64,000 nt of DNA from Lachnoclostridium sp. An196 (GTDB lineage Bacteria; Bacillota; Clostridia; Lachnospirales; Lachnospiraceae): contig NZ_NFJZ01000008.1 of the NCBI RefSeq assembly GCF_002160135.1, forward strand, positions 112,005-176,004, in the 5' to 3' direction. The translations under genes were made by a program, and so were the position numbers. Below the pieces are notes generated by a model. It saw only the letters and a list, made by a program, of their open reading frames with translations. It had not been told where the DNA came from and did not search any database. Within the stretch, counting starts at the first letter, position 1; each line of letters begins with the position of its first letter. This document shows, one piece after another, positions 49,900 to 62,973 of the stretch.

Positions 49900-50625
49900 T
49901 TATTCGCGTCCTCCACTTTTACTTTTCCAGTTGCCTCTCCGATTGTTGTTTCCGTAGCGGCGGTTGCGGTTGTTATTGTGAGGCCGTACCTGAACGCCTT
50001 CTTTCAGGGTAACCACTACACGGCGGAAAGGTTCTTCTCCTTCACTATGTGTCTCCACATATTTATCGTTCTGAAGAGCAGAGTGAATCACCCTTCTCTC
50101 ATATGGATTCATAGGCTCAAGAACAACGGGTTTTCCTGTTCTTTTCGCTTTAGAGGCAATATTTTTCGCAAGGTTTTCCAAAGTATCTTTTCTTCTCTGG
50201 CGGTAATTTTCTGTATCTACCTTTACGCGGATATATTCTTCTTCCCCCTTGTTTGCCACCAGGCTTACCAGATACTGCAGAGAATCCAGTGTCTGTCCTC
50301 TTTTACCGATCAGCGTGCCCATATCGTCTCCGGCAAGATCAATATTCAGAGTATTTTCTTCCTGATCTTCTTCTATGGTAATCTGCACAACCATATTCAT
50401 CGCTCCAAAGACCTGTTTCAGAAACTCTTCTACTATTCCTTTTCTGTCCAGAACTTTGCAGGCACGGATCTTCGCAGGTCTGCTTCCGATTCCCAGAAAA
50501 CCGCTGCTTCCTTTATCCAGAACTTCATATTCCAGTTTATCAGAAGAGGTTTCCAGCTGAATCGCAGCTTCCATGACGGCATCTTCTACAGTCTTACCGG
50601 TATACTCTCTGTATTCCATCCCCAT
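49900..50625 (-). CDS. khpB: RNA-binding protein KhpB (Jag, SpoIIIJ-associated)
   Basis: 241 residues. Jag N-terminal domain (EYTGKTVEDAVMEAAIQLETSSDKLEYEVLDKGSSGFLGIGSRPAKI), a KH domain (GTLIGKRGQTLDSLQYLVSLVANK) and an R3H domain (MNPYERRVIHSALQNDKYVETHSEGEEPFRRVVV), then an Asn/Arg/Gly-rich tail (RPHNNNRNRRYGNNNRRGNWKSKSGGRE). Forms a KhpA/KhpB RNA-binding complex that affects cell division and envelope genes. Just after yidC. Confidence 0.95.
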   Translation of the reverse strand: MGMEYREYTGKTVEDAVMEAAIQLETSSDKLEYEVLDKGSSGFLGIGSRPAKIRACKVLDRKGIVEEFLKQVFGAMNMVVQITIEEDQEENTLNIDLAGDDMGTLIGKRGQTLDSLQYLVSLVANKGEEEYIRVKVDTENYRQRRKDTLENLAKNIASKAKRTGKPVVLEPMNPYERRVIHSALQNDKYVETHSEGEEPFRRVVVTLKEGVQVRPHNNNRNRRYGNNNRRGNWKSKSGGRE

Positions 50626-50631
50626 TCTCCT

Positions 50632-51903
50632 TTATTTTTTTGTCTTTTCGTTGTATTTTGCCACCATCGCAGCTTTAGATGCCAGACTTCCCGGTTTATC
50701 CGCGTTCTTGTAATATTCCGTAGAAGCCGCCATCGCAGCTTTTCTTTCCTCCTCTGTCATTCCTTTTTTAGGATGATCGATTGCTTTCACGTTTGTTCTG
50801 GCAATCTCATTAACCTTCTGAGGCGGAAGACCTTTCTTCTCGCGAAGGTGATTATTCTTTTCAATGTTTTTCTTTACCAGTTCATCCAGATCAATCTTAT
50901 TCAGATGTTTGTTGATAGCAAACTGCTGAATTCCTCTGATCACCGCACCGACGATCCAGTACAGACCCATACCTGCAGGAAGCGTCAGACAGAACCATGC
51001 AGACATGAGAGGCATCATCAGATTCATAGTCTTCATGGTAGAAGCCATGGTATTCTCTCCGTCCTGAGAAGCGCTGGACGTCTGAGGCATCATTTTTACA
51101 TTTAACCACTGTGTCAGAGCGGCAAGCACCGGAACAGCGATCGCTCCGATCAGCAGAAGCACAGAACCGGTAGCAAGAGCAGATCTTGCTATATTCCATG
51201 GAGAATTCGCGATATTAATACCAAAATCATTGACATGGTTAATCGAATTCTGCGTATTTAAGATCAGGCTCTCCATATCCGGAAAACGGTCGATCAGCAT
51301 CTGCCAGGTGGCGTTTCCTGTCTCCTGCAGCTTATACAGTACATCAATAATAGTATTTGCCTGAGTAAAGTCAGTACCCACACCATACATATTTCCTGTA
51401 GTACTCAGTTCCTGCATGAACTCAGAACCGCCGGGCGCTGCCAGAATAGAATTTGCCAGTTCCGTAAAAATAGCTCTTACTCCGTCCACATAAGCGGGTA
51501 TTTTCTGAATAACTGAATACATGGCCAGCAGTATTGGAAACTGGATCAGAAGCTGTACGCAGCTTCCCGTAGGAGACACTCCATACTTCGCATATATCGC
51601 TTTTGTCTCCTCGTTCATGGCCATCATAGAGTCGTTATCTTTTTTATTTGCGTATTTCTTCTGAATCGCCTGAATTTCAGGATTCATTTTTGCGGACAAT
51701 TTGGAAAACTTCTGCTGTTTGATCGTCAACGGCAAAAGCAGCATATAAACGATAACCGTAAATAAAATAATACATACGCCAATATTCTGTATTCCAAATA
51801 CACTATCCAAGAAATTAAACAACACGTTCATGATCCATCCAAGGATTCTAGCCACATCTCCGATAATAAACGCATTGTTCTGTGTCAATAACACGCCTGC
51901 CAA
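50632..51903 (-). CDS. yidC: Membrane protein insertase YidC/SpoIIIJ
   Basis: 423 residues. The YidC/Oxa1 core (about residues 25-330) shows QNIGVCIILFTVIVYMLLLPLTIKQQKFSKLSAKMNPEIQAIQKKYANKKD and later SLMMPLMSAWFCLTLPAGMGLYWIVGAVIRGIQQFAINK. No lipobox is seen, unlike Bacillus SpoIIIJ. A long region between the first and later helices (about 130-210) is larger than in Bacillus. The C-terminus is basic. Inserts proteins into the cytoplasmic membrane. Confidence 0.96.
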   Translation of the reverse strand: MAGVLLTQNNAFIIGDVARILGWIMNVLFNFLDSVFGIQNIGVCIILFTVIVYMLLLPLTIKQQKFSKLSAKMNPEIQAIQKKYANKKDNDSMMAMNEETKAIYAKYGVSPTGSCVQLLIQFPILLAMYSVIQKIPAYVDGVRAIFTELANSILAAPGGSEFMQELSTTGNMYGVGTDFTQANTIIDVLYKLQETGNATWQMLIDRFPDMESLILNTQNSINHVNDFGINIANSPWNIARSALATGSVLLLIGAIAVPVLAALTQWLNVKMMPQTSSASQDGENTMASTMKTMNLMMPLMSAWFCLTLPAGMGLYWIVGAVIRGIQQFAINKHLNKIDLDELVKKNIEKNNHLREKKGLPPQKVNEIARTNVKAIDHPKKGMTEEERKAAMAASTEYYKNADKPGSLASKAAMVAKYNEKTKK

Positions 51904-51937
51904 AATAGACCTCCTTCAATCTTCTGCAATCATACCT

Positions 51938-52147
51938 TCATGGAACAGGATCATATCCACCCTTTGAAAAAGGATTGCATCTTATTATTCTCCACAGCGC
52001 CAACAGGCTGCCTTTTATTGCTCCGTATTTCTGGATCGCCTCCAGACCATACTGAGAACAGCTTGGAATATACGGACATTTCGTGCTCTTTAACGGTGAT
52101 AAATACTTCTGATAAACTCTGATCAAATAAATCAAAATATTTTTCAT
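51938..52147 (-). CDS. yidD: Membrane protein insertion efficiency factor YidD
   Basis: 69 residues, typical. [63 protein letters not shown] carries all the family cysteines and the C-N-P-F-x-x-G-G-x-D-P motif. It helps YidC-dependent insertion. Overlaps rnpA by four bases. Confidence 0.97.
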   Translation of the reverse strand: MKNILIYLIRVYQKYLSPLKSTKCPYIPSCSQYGLEAIQKYGAIKGSLLALWRIIRCNPFSKGGYDPVP

Positions 52148-52479
52148 ATTAATATCCCATGAAGTTTTCCCAAGTGAAGAAGCGCACTTTCAATTTCCCG
52201 GCAGGTTTTACCCTTTGCGCCCTTCCTTGCAATAACTACCATATCCAAACCACTATTGAACATGTCTTCGCGTAGTCTGTAACTTTCCCTGATTAAACGG
52301 GTTACTCTGTGCCTCACCACACTGTTGCCAACCTTTTTGCTGACTGAAATCCCCAGACGGTTCCGGCCTGTCTTATTTTCTGCCACATACATGACCAGAT
52401 ACCTGTTTGCGAACGATACACCCTCTCTGTATACCCTTTGAAAATCAGCATTTTTCTTCAAGGATTCTGAAAATCTCAT
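52144..52479 (-). CDS. rnpA: Ribonuclease P protein component
   Basis: 111 residues. Motifs [26 protein letters not shown] and [31 protein letters not shown] (the RNR box) are conserved. It assists the RNase P RNA in maturing tRNA 5' ends. Confidence 0.97.
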   Translation of the reverse strand: MRFSESLKKNADFQRVYREGVSFANRYLVMYVAENKTGRNRLGISVSKKVGNSVVRHRVTRLIRESYRLREDMFNSGLDMVVIARKGAKGKTCREIESALLHLGKLHGILI

Positions 52480-52529
52480 TTGATCTCCTTAATAAAAATG
52501 TATAGAAGAAAAGGCCACATATATGCGGC

Positions 52530-52664
52530 CTACGCTGATAATTTCTTTCTTCCTTTTAATCTTCTGGCTGCAAGCACTTTTCTGCCGCCTTTGGTACTCA
52601 TTCTTGCTCTGAAACCATGTACCTTGGATCTTGAACGTTTCTTAGGCTGAAATGTCATTTTCAT
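52530..52664 (-). CDS. rpmH: 50S ribosomal protein L34
   Basis: 44 residues: starts [20 protein letters not shown] and continues [24 protein letters not shown], a complete L34 of standard size, very basic. GGAGGTGCC lies upstream. The first gene leftward from the origin. Confidence 0.98.
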   Translation of the reverse strand: MKMTFQPKKRSRSKVHGFRARMSTKGGRKVLAARRLKGRKKLSA

Positions 52665-52736
52665 AAATCAGGCACCTCCTTACCTTCTCAATATTATCAA
52701 TTACTACTTTCCAAATTGTCAAAAAGCACTATTCCA

Positions 52737-52765
52737 ATTATATACATAAGCTTCTTGTAAGTCAA
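52737..52765 (-). promoter_or_regulatory. Promoter of the rpmH operon
   Basis: On the minus strand TTGACT (52760-52765) and TATAAT (52737-52742) are 17 bases apart. A second possible promoter with TTGACA lies closer to the gene. Confidence 0.7.
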
Positions 52766-52773
52766 GAAAAAAG

Positions 52774-52806
52774 TTATTCACATTTTTGTGGATAACATGT
52801 GGATAA
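52774..52806. other. oriC: Origin DnaA-box cluster upstream of dnaA
   Basis: Three DnaA-box matches: TTATTCACA (52774-52782), TGTGGATAA (52787-52795) and TGTGGATAA (52798-52806). The last two are perfect matches to the complement of TTATCCACA. With boxes downstream of dnaA, this gives the split origin seen in Firmicutes. The surrounding 300 bases (52665-52967) also hold the promoters of rpmH and dnaA. Confidence 0.88.
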
Positions 52807-52852
52807 TTTGTGTATATGTCCATCATTTACCTTCAAAAACAGCAGATAATCA

Positions 52853-52881
52853 TTGATATATTTTCTTTTTTATTGTATTAT
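52853..52881 (+). promoter_or_regulatory. Promoter of dnaA
   Basis: TTGATA (52853-52858), 17 bases, TATTAT (52876-52881). It lies 86 bases ahead of the dnaA start, next to the DnaA boxes, so autoregulation by DnaA is likely. Confidence 0.65.
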
Positions 52882-52967
52882 TTAGGATGAGAGATTAGCC
52901 ATATATGTCAATATTCGCTGTCTTACAGCCTAACATATCAACAATTTATTTTGGGAGATAAGAGATC

Positions 52968-54344
52968 ATGGATACACAACTGGAACTGTTAAAAGAAAAA
53001 TGGGACGGGATACTTCAATCAATCCGTCAGGATAACGGACTTTCTGACGTAGCCTTCAAGACATGGCTGCTTCCGTTAAAAGTATTCCGCATTGAAGACC
53101 ATGTTCTGAAAATTACAGCTCCATTTGAACAGGCCGTCACTTACATAGAAAATAAATATAAAACAATCCTGTATGTAGCTGTGGCAGAGGCTATGGGTGA
53201 AGAATATGACATCCGTATTATCACGGAAGAAGAAGCATCCAAAGAAAAACCTGTTGTATCCCAGCCAAAAAAACCTTCTCCTGTATCCCGGGAACTGGAA
53301 GATCAACAAACTAATCTGAATCCTAAATACACCTTCGATACTTTTGTCATCGGCAGCAACAACCGGTTTGCTCACGCAGCTTCCGTGGCTGTGGCAGAAT
53401 CCCCGGGAAAAGAATACAATCCTCTATTTTTGTACGGAGGGGTAGGTCTTGGAAAAACCCATCTGATGCATTCTGTTGCACATTATATTCTTCAGAAGGA
53501 TCCTTCCAAAAAAGTGCTTTATGTAACTTCTGAAGTATTTACCAATGAACTGATCGACTCCATCAGAAACGGAAACAACAACAGCATGACTAAATTCCGT
53601 GAAAAATACCGGAATATTGATGTTCTTCTGATCGATGACGTACAGTTCATCATAGGCAAGGAAAGTACCCAGGAAGAATTTTTCCATACATTCAATGCTC
53701 TTCATGGAGCAAATAAGCAAATTATAATTTCCAGCGACCGTCCTCCTAAAGATATGGAAACATTGGAAGCCAGACTTCAGTCACGTTTCGAATGGGGACT
53801 GATCGCTGATATTTCATCCCCTGATTATGAGACCAGGATGGCGATTCTTCGTAAAAAAGAAGAAATTGACGGCTACAATATCGACGACGAAGTAATCCGG
53901 TATATTGCCACGAATATAAAATCAAACATACGGGAACTGGAGGGAGCGCTGAACAAACTGGTCGCTCTTTCCAATCTGGAAAAAAGAGAAATCAATATCT
54001 CTATGGCAGAGGAAGTTTTAAAAGATATTATATCTCCGAACAGCAAAAGAGAAGTAACTCCTCAGGTAATTCTGGATGTGGTGGCAGAACATTATGGCGT
54101 TTCTGCCAGCGATATTATAGGCAGCAAACGTAATGCTGATATTGTCACTCCCAGACAGGTTACCATGTACCTTTGCCGTGAAATCACGGACACCCCTTAT
54201 AAAGCCATTGGTATCCTTCTTGGAAACAGGGATCACTCCACGATTATCAGTGGGGATAACAAAGTGCGGGAAAAATTGCAGGCCAATGACACCAAATTAA
54301 AGCATAATATTGATATTATCAGGAAAAAACTGAGTTCAAGCTGA
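52968..54344 (+). CDS. dnaA: Chromosomal replication initiator DnaA
   Basis: 458 residues. N-terminal DnaB/DiaA-type domain, a short linker (PVVSQPKKPSPVSREL), AAA+ core with NPLFLYGGVGLGKTHLMHSVAHYI (Walker A) and VLLIDDVQFI (Walker B), and the C-terminal DNA-binding domain VTPRQVTMYLCREITDTPYKAIGILLGNRDHSTII. Binds DnaA boxes and melts the origin. GGGAGATAAG upstream. Confidence 0.98.
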   Translation: MDTQLELLKEKWDGILQSIRQDNGLSDVAFKTWLLPLKVFRIEDHVLKITAPFEQAVTYIENKYKTILYVAVAEAMGEEYDIRIITEEEASKEKPVVSQPKKPSPVSRELEDQQTNLNPKYTFDTFVIGSNNRFAHAASVAVAESPGKEYNPLFLYGGVGLGKTHLMHSVAHYILQKDPSKKVLYVTSEVFTNELIDSIRNGNNNSMTKFREKYRNIDVLLIDDVQFIIGKESTQEEFFHTFNALHGANKQIIISSDRPPKDMETLEARLQSRFEWGLIADISSPDYETRMAILRKKEEIDGYNIDDEVIRYIATNIKSNIRELEGALNKLVALSNLEKREINISMAEEVLKDIISPNSKREVTPQVILDVVAEHYGVSASDIIGSKRNADIVTPRQVTMYLCREITDTPYKAIGILLGNRDHSTIISGDNKVREKLQANDTKLKHNIDIIRKKLSSS

Positions 54345-54378
54345 CTTCTATATAATAGGAAACAGTTCATGTTCATTT

Positions 54379-54546
54379 TTATTCACACCTTCATGTGAAT
54401 ATCATGTAGACTTTTTGTGGAAAAGTTTATGATTTTTCTGAGGATGTTTATAACTCCTCTTTTTTGAACCTGCTTCCGGGGAGATTTCCACATATTTTTT
54501 AATGCTTTTTTTCCTTTATTTTCAGGGCTTGTACGGCTTATTCACA
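54379..54546. other. oriC: Second DnaA-box cluster, dnaA-dnaN gap
   Basis: Two TTATTCACA boxes (54379-54387 and 54538-54546) plus weaker matches such as TGTGGAAAA (54416-54424) lie in the 280-base gap between dnaA and dnaN. The A+T-rich stretch around 54490-54525 is a candidate unwinding element. Confidence 0.75.
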
Positions 54547-54624
54547 AATCCACAGCCCCTACGACTATGAAGACGAATCTACAAAATAATAACATAGATG
54601 TGACAGGCGAAAGGAGTTATACAC

Positions 54625-55737
54625 ATGAAATTGATTTGTTCTAAATCCAATCTGCTTAAAGGAGTAACCATTGTATCCAAAGCGGTTCCATCTAAAACCA
54701 CCATGTCTATCTTGGAATGTATCCTGATCGATGCTTCTACAAACGAGATAAAATTAACGGCAAATGACATGGAACTTGGTATCGAAACCAGAATTGAAGG
54801 AGAAATTCTTCAAAAAGGAATTATTGCCGTAGATGCAAAAGTATTTTCTGAAATTGTAAGGAAACTGCCGGACAATGATGTTACCATAGAAACAGACAAT
54901 AACTATCAGATTTCCATTCAGTGTGAAAAAGCAAATTTTCATATTTCGGGAAAATCAGGAGAAGATTTTTCCTATCTTCCCTATATTGAAAAGAAAGACT
55001 TTATTGCTCTTTCCCAGTTTACTTTGAAAGAAATTATTCGTCAGACAATCTTTTCAATCGCGGATAATGAAAGCAATAAGCTGATGACGGGAGAACTTTT
55101 TGAAGTTCATGAAAATGAACTGAAAGTAGTATCTCTGGACGGGCACAGAATCTCCATACGTAAAGTGGAACTGAAGGACAGCTATGAAGATAAAAAGGTG
55201 GTAGTTCCTGGAAAATCATTGCAGGAAGTAAGTAAAATACTTTCCGGCGAGATGGAAGACGAAGTGCGTATTTTCTTCACTGCCAATCATATCGTATTTG
55301 AATTTGATGAAACTACCGTAGTATCCCGTTTAATTGAAGGAGAGTATTTTAAAATCAACCAGATGCTCTCCAGCGATTATGAAACGAAATTTACGATTAA
55401 CAAGAAAGAATTTCTGAGCTGTATAGACAGGGCTACTCTATTGATCAAAGAAGGAGATAAAAAGCCGATTATTTTCCGTATCACGGATCAAAATATGGAG
55501 ATAAATATTAATTCTCAATTAGGATCCATGAAAGAGGAAATCGATATCCAGAAAGAAGGTAGGGATATTATGATTGGTTTTAATCCGAAATTCCTGATCG
55601 ATGCTCTTCGTGTGATCGATGATGAGATTATTTATATTTATATGGTCAATCCGAAAGCGCCCTGTTATATCAAGGATGAGGAAGGCAGATATATTTACCT
55701 GATCCTTCCGGTAAATTTCAATGCGGCGGTAAATTAA
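54625..55737 (+). CDS. dnaN: DNA polymerase III beta subunit (sliding clamp)
   Basis: 370 residues with the three clamp domains: MKLICSKSNLLKGVTIVSKAVPSKTTMSILECILI, a middle DFSYLPYIEKKDFIALSQFTLKEIIRQTIFSI, and a C-terminal end NPKAPCYIKDEEGRYIYLILPVNF. Forms the ring that holds the replicative polymerase on DNA. AAAGGAG upstream. Confidence 0.98.
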   Translation: MKLICSKSNLLKGVTIVSKAVPSKTTMSILECILIDASTNEIKLTANDMELGIETRIEGEILQKGIIAVDAKVFSEIVRKLPDNDVTIETDNNYQISIQCEKANFHISGKSGEDFSYLPYIEKKDFIALSQFTLKEIIRQTIFSIADNESNKLMTGELFEVHENELKVVSLDGHRISIRKVELKDSYEDKKVVVPGKSLQEVSKILSGEMEDEVRIFFTANHIVFEFDETTVVSRLIEGEYFKINQMLSSDYETKFTINKKEFLSCIDRATLLIKEGDKKPIIFRITDQNMEININSQLGSMKEEIDIQKEGRDIMIGFNPKFLIDALRVIDDEIIYIYMVNPKAPCYIKDEEGRYIYLILPVNFNAAVN

Positions 55738-55749
55738 AAGGGAGTCAGA

Positions 55750-55959
55750 ATGATAACAGTAAAATTAAGAGAAGAATATATCAAATTGGGCCAGGCCATG
55801 AAAGCGGCCGGTCTCGTAGGTTCCGGAGTGGAAGCAAAGATAATGATTCAGGACGGGGCTGTGGCTGTAAACGGAGAGACGGAATATCAGAGAGGAAAAA
55901 AGCTTTACGACGGAGATCAGTTTACATATCATGGAGAAACAGTCCAGATCGTGAAGTGA
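55750..55959 (+). CDS. yaaA: S4-domain RNA-binding protein YaaA
   Basis: 69 residues. An S4 domain: YIKLGQAMKAAGLVGSGVEAKIMIQDGAVAVNGETEYQRGKKLYDGDQFTYHGETVQIV. Typical small gene between dnaN and recF. Predicted RNA binding; linked to ribosome assembly in Bacillus. GGGAG upstream. Confidence 0.93.
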   Translation: MITVKLREEYIKLGQAMKAAGLVGSGVEAKIMIQDGAVAVNGETEYQRGKKLYDGDQFTYHGETVQIVK

Positions 55960-55974
55960 TGAATTGATGCGGTT

Positions 55975-58991
<3,017 letters not shown>

Positions 58992-59012
58992 TCAGATGAT
59001 GGGGATGAAAGA

Positions 59013-61499
59013 ATGGAAGACAATATTTTTGACAAGATTCATGATGTGGATTTGAAGGAGACTATGGAGACTTCCTATATCGACTACGCCATGAGCGTAA
59101 TCGCTGCCAGGGCTCTTCCGGATGTAAGAGACGGTCTGAAGCCGGTGCAGCGCAGGGTGCTGTACTCCATGATTGAACTGAATAACGGTCCCGATAAGCC
59201 GCATCGTAAATGCGCGCGTATCGTAGGTGATACCATGGGTAAATATCATCCTCATGGAGACAGTTCTATCTATGGCGCTCTGGTAAATATGGCCCAGGAG
59301 TGGTCTACCCGTTATCCGCTGGTAGACGGTCACGGAAATTTTGGATCCGTGGATGGAGATGGGGCGGCGGCTATGCGTTATACGGAAGCACGCCTGAGTA
59401 AAATATCCATGGAAATGCTCGCGGATATTAACAAAGATACCGTGGATTTTGTACCTAACTTTGACGAGACAGAGAAAGAGCCTTCTGTGCTCCCTTCCAG
59501 ATTTCCGAATCTTCTGGTAAATGGTACTTCCGGTATCGCTGTGGGTATGGCGACCAATATTCCTCCTCATAATCTTCGGGAAGTCATCGCGGCTGTGGTG
59601 AAGATCATTGAAAACAGAATTGATGAGGACAGAGATACTTCTATTGAGGAAGTTCTGGATATTGTGAAGGGTCCGGATTTTCCAACCGGCGCGGAGATCC
59701 TTGGTACGGCGGGGATCAATGAAGCGTACCGTACGGGAAGAGGAAAGATCCGCGTGCGTGCGGTTACTAATATAGAACCTATGGCCAATGGAAAGAACCG
59801 GATTGTTGTGACGGAACTTCCTTATATGGTCAATAAGGCGCGTCTGATCGAAAAAATTGCGGACCTGGTAAAAGAAAAAAAGATAGACGGAATTACTTAT
59901 ATCGGAGATGAATCCAGCCGCGAAGGTATGAGAATCAACATTGAGCTGCGTAAAGACGTCAGTCCTACGGTGATCCTGAATCAGCTTTACAAGCATACAC
60001 AGCTGCAGGATACATTTGGAGTCATCATGCTGGCTCTTGTAAATAATGAGCCGAGGATACTTAATCTTCTGGATATGCTGAAGTATTATCTGATACATCA
60101 GGAAGATGTGGTTACCCGGCGTACCAGATATGATCTCAACAAAGCAAAAGAAAGAGCGCATATTTTAAAAGGTCTTCTTATTGCACTGGATCATATTGAC
60201 AGGGTGATTCAGATTATCCGCGGTTCAGAGACGGTTCAGATAGCAAAAAATTCTTTGATAGAAGAATTCGGTCTGGATGATATACAGGCTCAGGCTATCG
60301 TGGACATGCGTCTGCGTGCTCTGACAGGTCTGGAACGCGAAAAGATTGAGAAAGAATATGCGGAACTGATGGAAAGAATCCAGTATCTGGAATCTATTCT
60401 GGCAGATGAAAAGAAATTGTTGGGAGTTATACGGGATGAACTTCTTGTAATCTCTGAAAAATATGGAGATGAGAGAAGAACTTCGATTGGTTATGATGAA
60501 TTTGATATCAGTATGGAAGATCTGATTCCCGTAGAAGACGCAGTCGTAACGATGACTCACCTGGGGTATATCAAGAGAATGACGATCGATAATTTCCGCA
60601 GTCAGAACAGGGGAGGAAAAGGCATCAAGGGTATGCAGACTCTGGAAGATGACTTTATTGAAGAACTCTTTATGACTACGACCCATCACTATATCATGTT
60701 CTTCACAAATTTTGGAAGAGTGTATCGTCTGAAAGCTTATGAGATACCGGAAGCGGGACGGACTGCGAGAGGTACGGCGATCATCAATCTGCTCCAGCTG
60801 CAGCCGGATGAAAAGATTACGGCGGTAATTCCAATCAAGGAATATGAAAAAGGCAATTATCTGACTATGGCGACCAGATTTGGAATGGTGAAGAAGACTC
60901 CGATCACAGATTATGCCAATATCCGCAAGACAGGCCTCGCAGCCATCAGCTTTAAAGAAGGAGATGAACTGATCGAAGTCAAGGTGACGGATGGAGAGAA
61001 AGATGTGATTCTGGTTACCAAAGATGGTATGAGTATCCGTTTCCATGAAAGCGACGTGCGTACTACCGGAAGAATATCCAGAGGAGTTATGGGTATTGAT
61101 CTGGAAGATGGGGACGAGGTAGTAGCTATGCAGCTGGACTCCCAGGGAGAATATCTGTTGATTGTATCTGAATATGGGTACGGCAAACGGACGGCGATCT
61201 CTGATTTCCGGGTACAGAACCGCAACGGCAAAGGCTTGAAATGCTACAAGATCATGGAAAAGACAGGATGTGTAATTGGAGCCAAGGCAGTTGATGAAGA
61301 TGATGAAATTATGATGATTACCAATGAAGGAATCATTATAAGAACCGGCTGCAATGATATATCTGTTCTTTCCAGGATCACTTCCGGAGTGAAGCTGATG
61401 AATGTAAAACAGGAAGATGGAGTGAAAGTGGCTAATATCGCGAAAGTCAGAGAGCACGATCAGGAAGAACAGGAAGAAGAAACAGAAGACGATAAATAA
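59013..61499 (+). CDS. gyrA: DNA gyrase subunit A
   Basis: 828 residues. The catalytic tyrosine is in [13 protein letters not shown] (about residue 124), with the quinolone-region [13 protein letters not shown] preceding it. The C-terminal beta-pinwheel carries the GyrA-box NRGGKGIKG. An acidic tail ([15 protein letters not shown]) ends the protein. Ser is present at the usual resistance position (GDSSIY). Confidence 0.98.
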   Translation: MEDNIFDKIHDVDLKETMETSYIDYAMSVIAARALPDVRDGLKPVQRRVLYSMIELNNGPDKPHRKCARIVGDTMGKYHPHGDSSIYGALVNMAQEWSTRYPLVDGHGNFGSVDGDGAAAMRYTEARLSKISMEMLADINKDTVDFVPNFDETEKEPSVLPSRFPNLLVNGTSGIAVGMATNIPPHNLREVIAAVVKIIENRIDEDRDTSIEEVLDIVKGPDFPTGAEILGTAGINEAYRTGRGKIRVRAVTNIEPMANGKNRIVVTELPYMVNKARLIEKIADLVKEKKIDGITYIGDESSREGMRINIELRKDVSPTVILNQLYKHTQLQDTFGVIMLALVNNEPRILNLLDMLKYYLIHQEDVVTRRTRYDLNKAKERAHILKGLLIALDHIDRVIQIIRGSETVQIAKNSLIEEFGLDDIQAQAIVDMRLRALTGLEREKIEKEYAELMERIQYLESILADEKKLLGVIRDELLVISEKYGDERRTSIGYDEFDISMEDLIPVEDAVVTMTHLGYIKRMTIDNFRSQNRGGKGIKGMQTLEDDFIEELFMTTTHHYIMFFTNFGRVYRLKAYEIPEAGRTARGTAIINLLQLQPDEKITAVIPIKEYEKGNYLTMATRFGMVKKTPITDYANIRKTGLAAISFKEGDELIEVKVTDGEKDVILVTKDGMSIRFHESDVRTTGRISRGVMGIDLEDGDEVVAMQLDSQGEYLLIVSEYGYGKRTAISDFRVQNRNGKGLKCYKIMEKTGCVIGAKAVDEDDEIMMITNEGIIIRTGCNDISVLSRITSGVKLMNVKQEDGVKVANIAKVREHDQEEQEEETEDDK

Positions 61500-61507
61500 A
61501 ATATAAA

Positions 61508-61532
61508 AGAGTCCGGCTTGCCGGACTCTTCG
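61508..61532. repeat. Inverted repeat downstream of gyrA
   Basis: AAGAGTCCGGC pairs with GCCGGACTCTT around a short loop. No T-run follows it, so termination would be weak. It may reduce readthrough into the fumarase genes. Confidence 0.55.
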
Positions 61533-61553
61533 ACTGCGGCAGGGAGAAATCAT

Positions 61554-62396
61554 ATGAGAGAGATCGAAGTACAGAAATTAACGGATAATATACGGGATAT
61601 GTGTATAGAAGCAGTACATGAACTTTCCCCGGATATGTTGGATGTGTTCCAGTCTGCCTGTGAATCTGAAAAATCACCCCTTGGAAAGAAAATACTGGAA
61701 CAGCTTCAGGAAAATCTGAAAATAGCGAAAGAAGACCGCATTCCGATCTGTCAGGACACAGGTATGGCAGTGGTATTTCTGGAAGTGGGTCAGGATGTGC
61801 ATTTCACTGGGGGAAATGTGGAAAACGCGGTCAATGAAGGCGTCCGCCGTGGATATGTAGAAGGTTATCTGAGGAAATCTGTAGTAGGCGATCCGATTAT
61901 TCGTGAAAATACAAAGGATAATACGCCTGCGGTTGTCTATTATGAGATTGTGCCGGGAGATCAGGTAAAAATTACAGTAGCTCCAAAAGGATTTGGAAGT
62001 GAAAATATGAGCCGGATATTTATGCTGAAACCGGCAGATGGTATTGACGGAGTTCGTCAGGCGATTCTTACTGCCGTAAAAGACGCAGGTCCCAATGCGT
62101 GTCCTCCTATGGTAGTAGGAGTCGGTATTGGGGGAACTTTTGAAAAGTGTGCTCTTCTGGCAAAAAAGGCATTAACCAGAAATGCGGGAGAGAGGTCTTC
62201 CATCCCTTATGTGGCGGATCTGGAGCGGGAGATGCTGGAAAAAATCAATAAACTGGGAATAGGACCGGGAGGTCTTGGAGGAAGTACAACGGCACTTGCT
62301 GTCAATATCAATACTTACGCCACACATATTGCCGGACTTCCGGTAGCTGTCAATATCTGTTGTCATGTAAACCGACATGCAGTTCGTGTCATTTAA
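61554..62396 (+). CDS. fumA: Class I fumarate hydratase, alpha subunit
   Basis: 280 residues from ATG 61554 (AGGGAG upstream). Cluster cysteines lie in IPICQDTGMAVVF, NACPPMVVGVGIGG and GTFEKCALLAKKAL, which hold the oxygen-sensitive 4Fe-4S. The protein matches the alpha part of heteromeric fumarase or tartrate dehydratase; the two are hard to tell apart by sequence. Interconverts fumarate and malate in the cytoplasm. Confidence 0.88.
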   Translation: MREIEVQKLTDNIRDMCIEAVHELSPDMLDVFQSACESEKSPLGKKILEQLQENLKIAKEDRIPICQDTGMAVVFLEVGQDVHFTGGNVENAVNEGVRRGYVEGYLRKSVVGDPIIRENTKDNTPAVVYYEIVPGDQVKITVAPKGFGSENMSRIFMLKPADGIDGVRQAILTAVKDAGPNACPPMVVGVGIGGTFEKCALLAKKALTRNAGERSSIPYVADLEREMLEKINKLGIGPGGLGGSTTALAVNINTYATHIAGLPVAVNICCHVNRHAVRVI

Positions 62397-62409
62397 AAGG
62401 AGGGGAGTC

Positions 62410-62961
62410 ATGGAACGTCATATTCAGGTGCCGCTTTGCGAGGAAGATGCCAGACTTTTGAAGGCAGGAGATTATGTTTATCTGTCCGGAACCGTATATT
62501 CTGCCAGAGATGCCGCTCATAAAAGAATGAAAGAAGCGTTGGATCAGGGAAAAAGACTTCCGGTAGAATGGAAAAATAATGTGATATATTATATGGGGCC
62601 GTCGCCTGCCAGAGAGGGAAGACCGATCGGTTCTGCAGGACCTACCACGGCCAGCAGGATGGACCGGTATACGCCGGAACTTTTGGATCTGGGGCTGAAA
62701 GGAATGATCGGAAAAGGAAAAAGAACAAAAGAAGTAAAAGACGCCATGATCCGGAACGGGGCCGTTTACTTTGCGGCGGTAGGAGGAGCCGGAGCGCTTC
62801 TTTCAAAATGTATTATAGAATCGGAAATAGTTGCATATGAAGATCTTGGCACAGAAGCGGTCCGCCGGTTGAAAATCAAAGATTTTCCTGTTATTGTGGT
62901 GATGGACAGCCATGGGAATGATCTTTATGAAACTGCAGTGTCTGAATATGCTGAACTATAA
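62410..62961 (+). CDS. fumB: Class I fumarate hydratase, beta subunit
   Basis: 183 residues from ATG 62410, with GGAGGGGAGTC upstream. YMGPSPAREGRPIGSAGPTTASRMDRYTPELLDLGLKGMIGKGKR and GAVYFAAVGGAGALLSKCI are typical of the beta subunit. Directly downstream of the alpha gene; the pair makes one enzyme. Could instead act on tartrate. Confidence 0.88.
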   Translation: MERHIQVPLCEEDARLLKAGDYVYLSGTVYSARDAAHKRMKEALDQGKRLPVEWKNNVIYYMGPSPAREGRPIGSAGPTTASRMDRYTPELLDLGLKGMIGKGKRTKEVKDAMIRNGAVYFAAVGGAGALLSKCIIESEIVAYEDLGTEAVRRLKIKDFPVIVVMDSHGNDLYETAVSEYAEL

Positions 62962-62973
62962 GAGGAAAAAAGA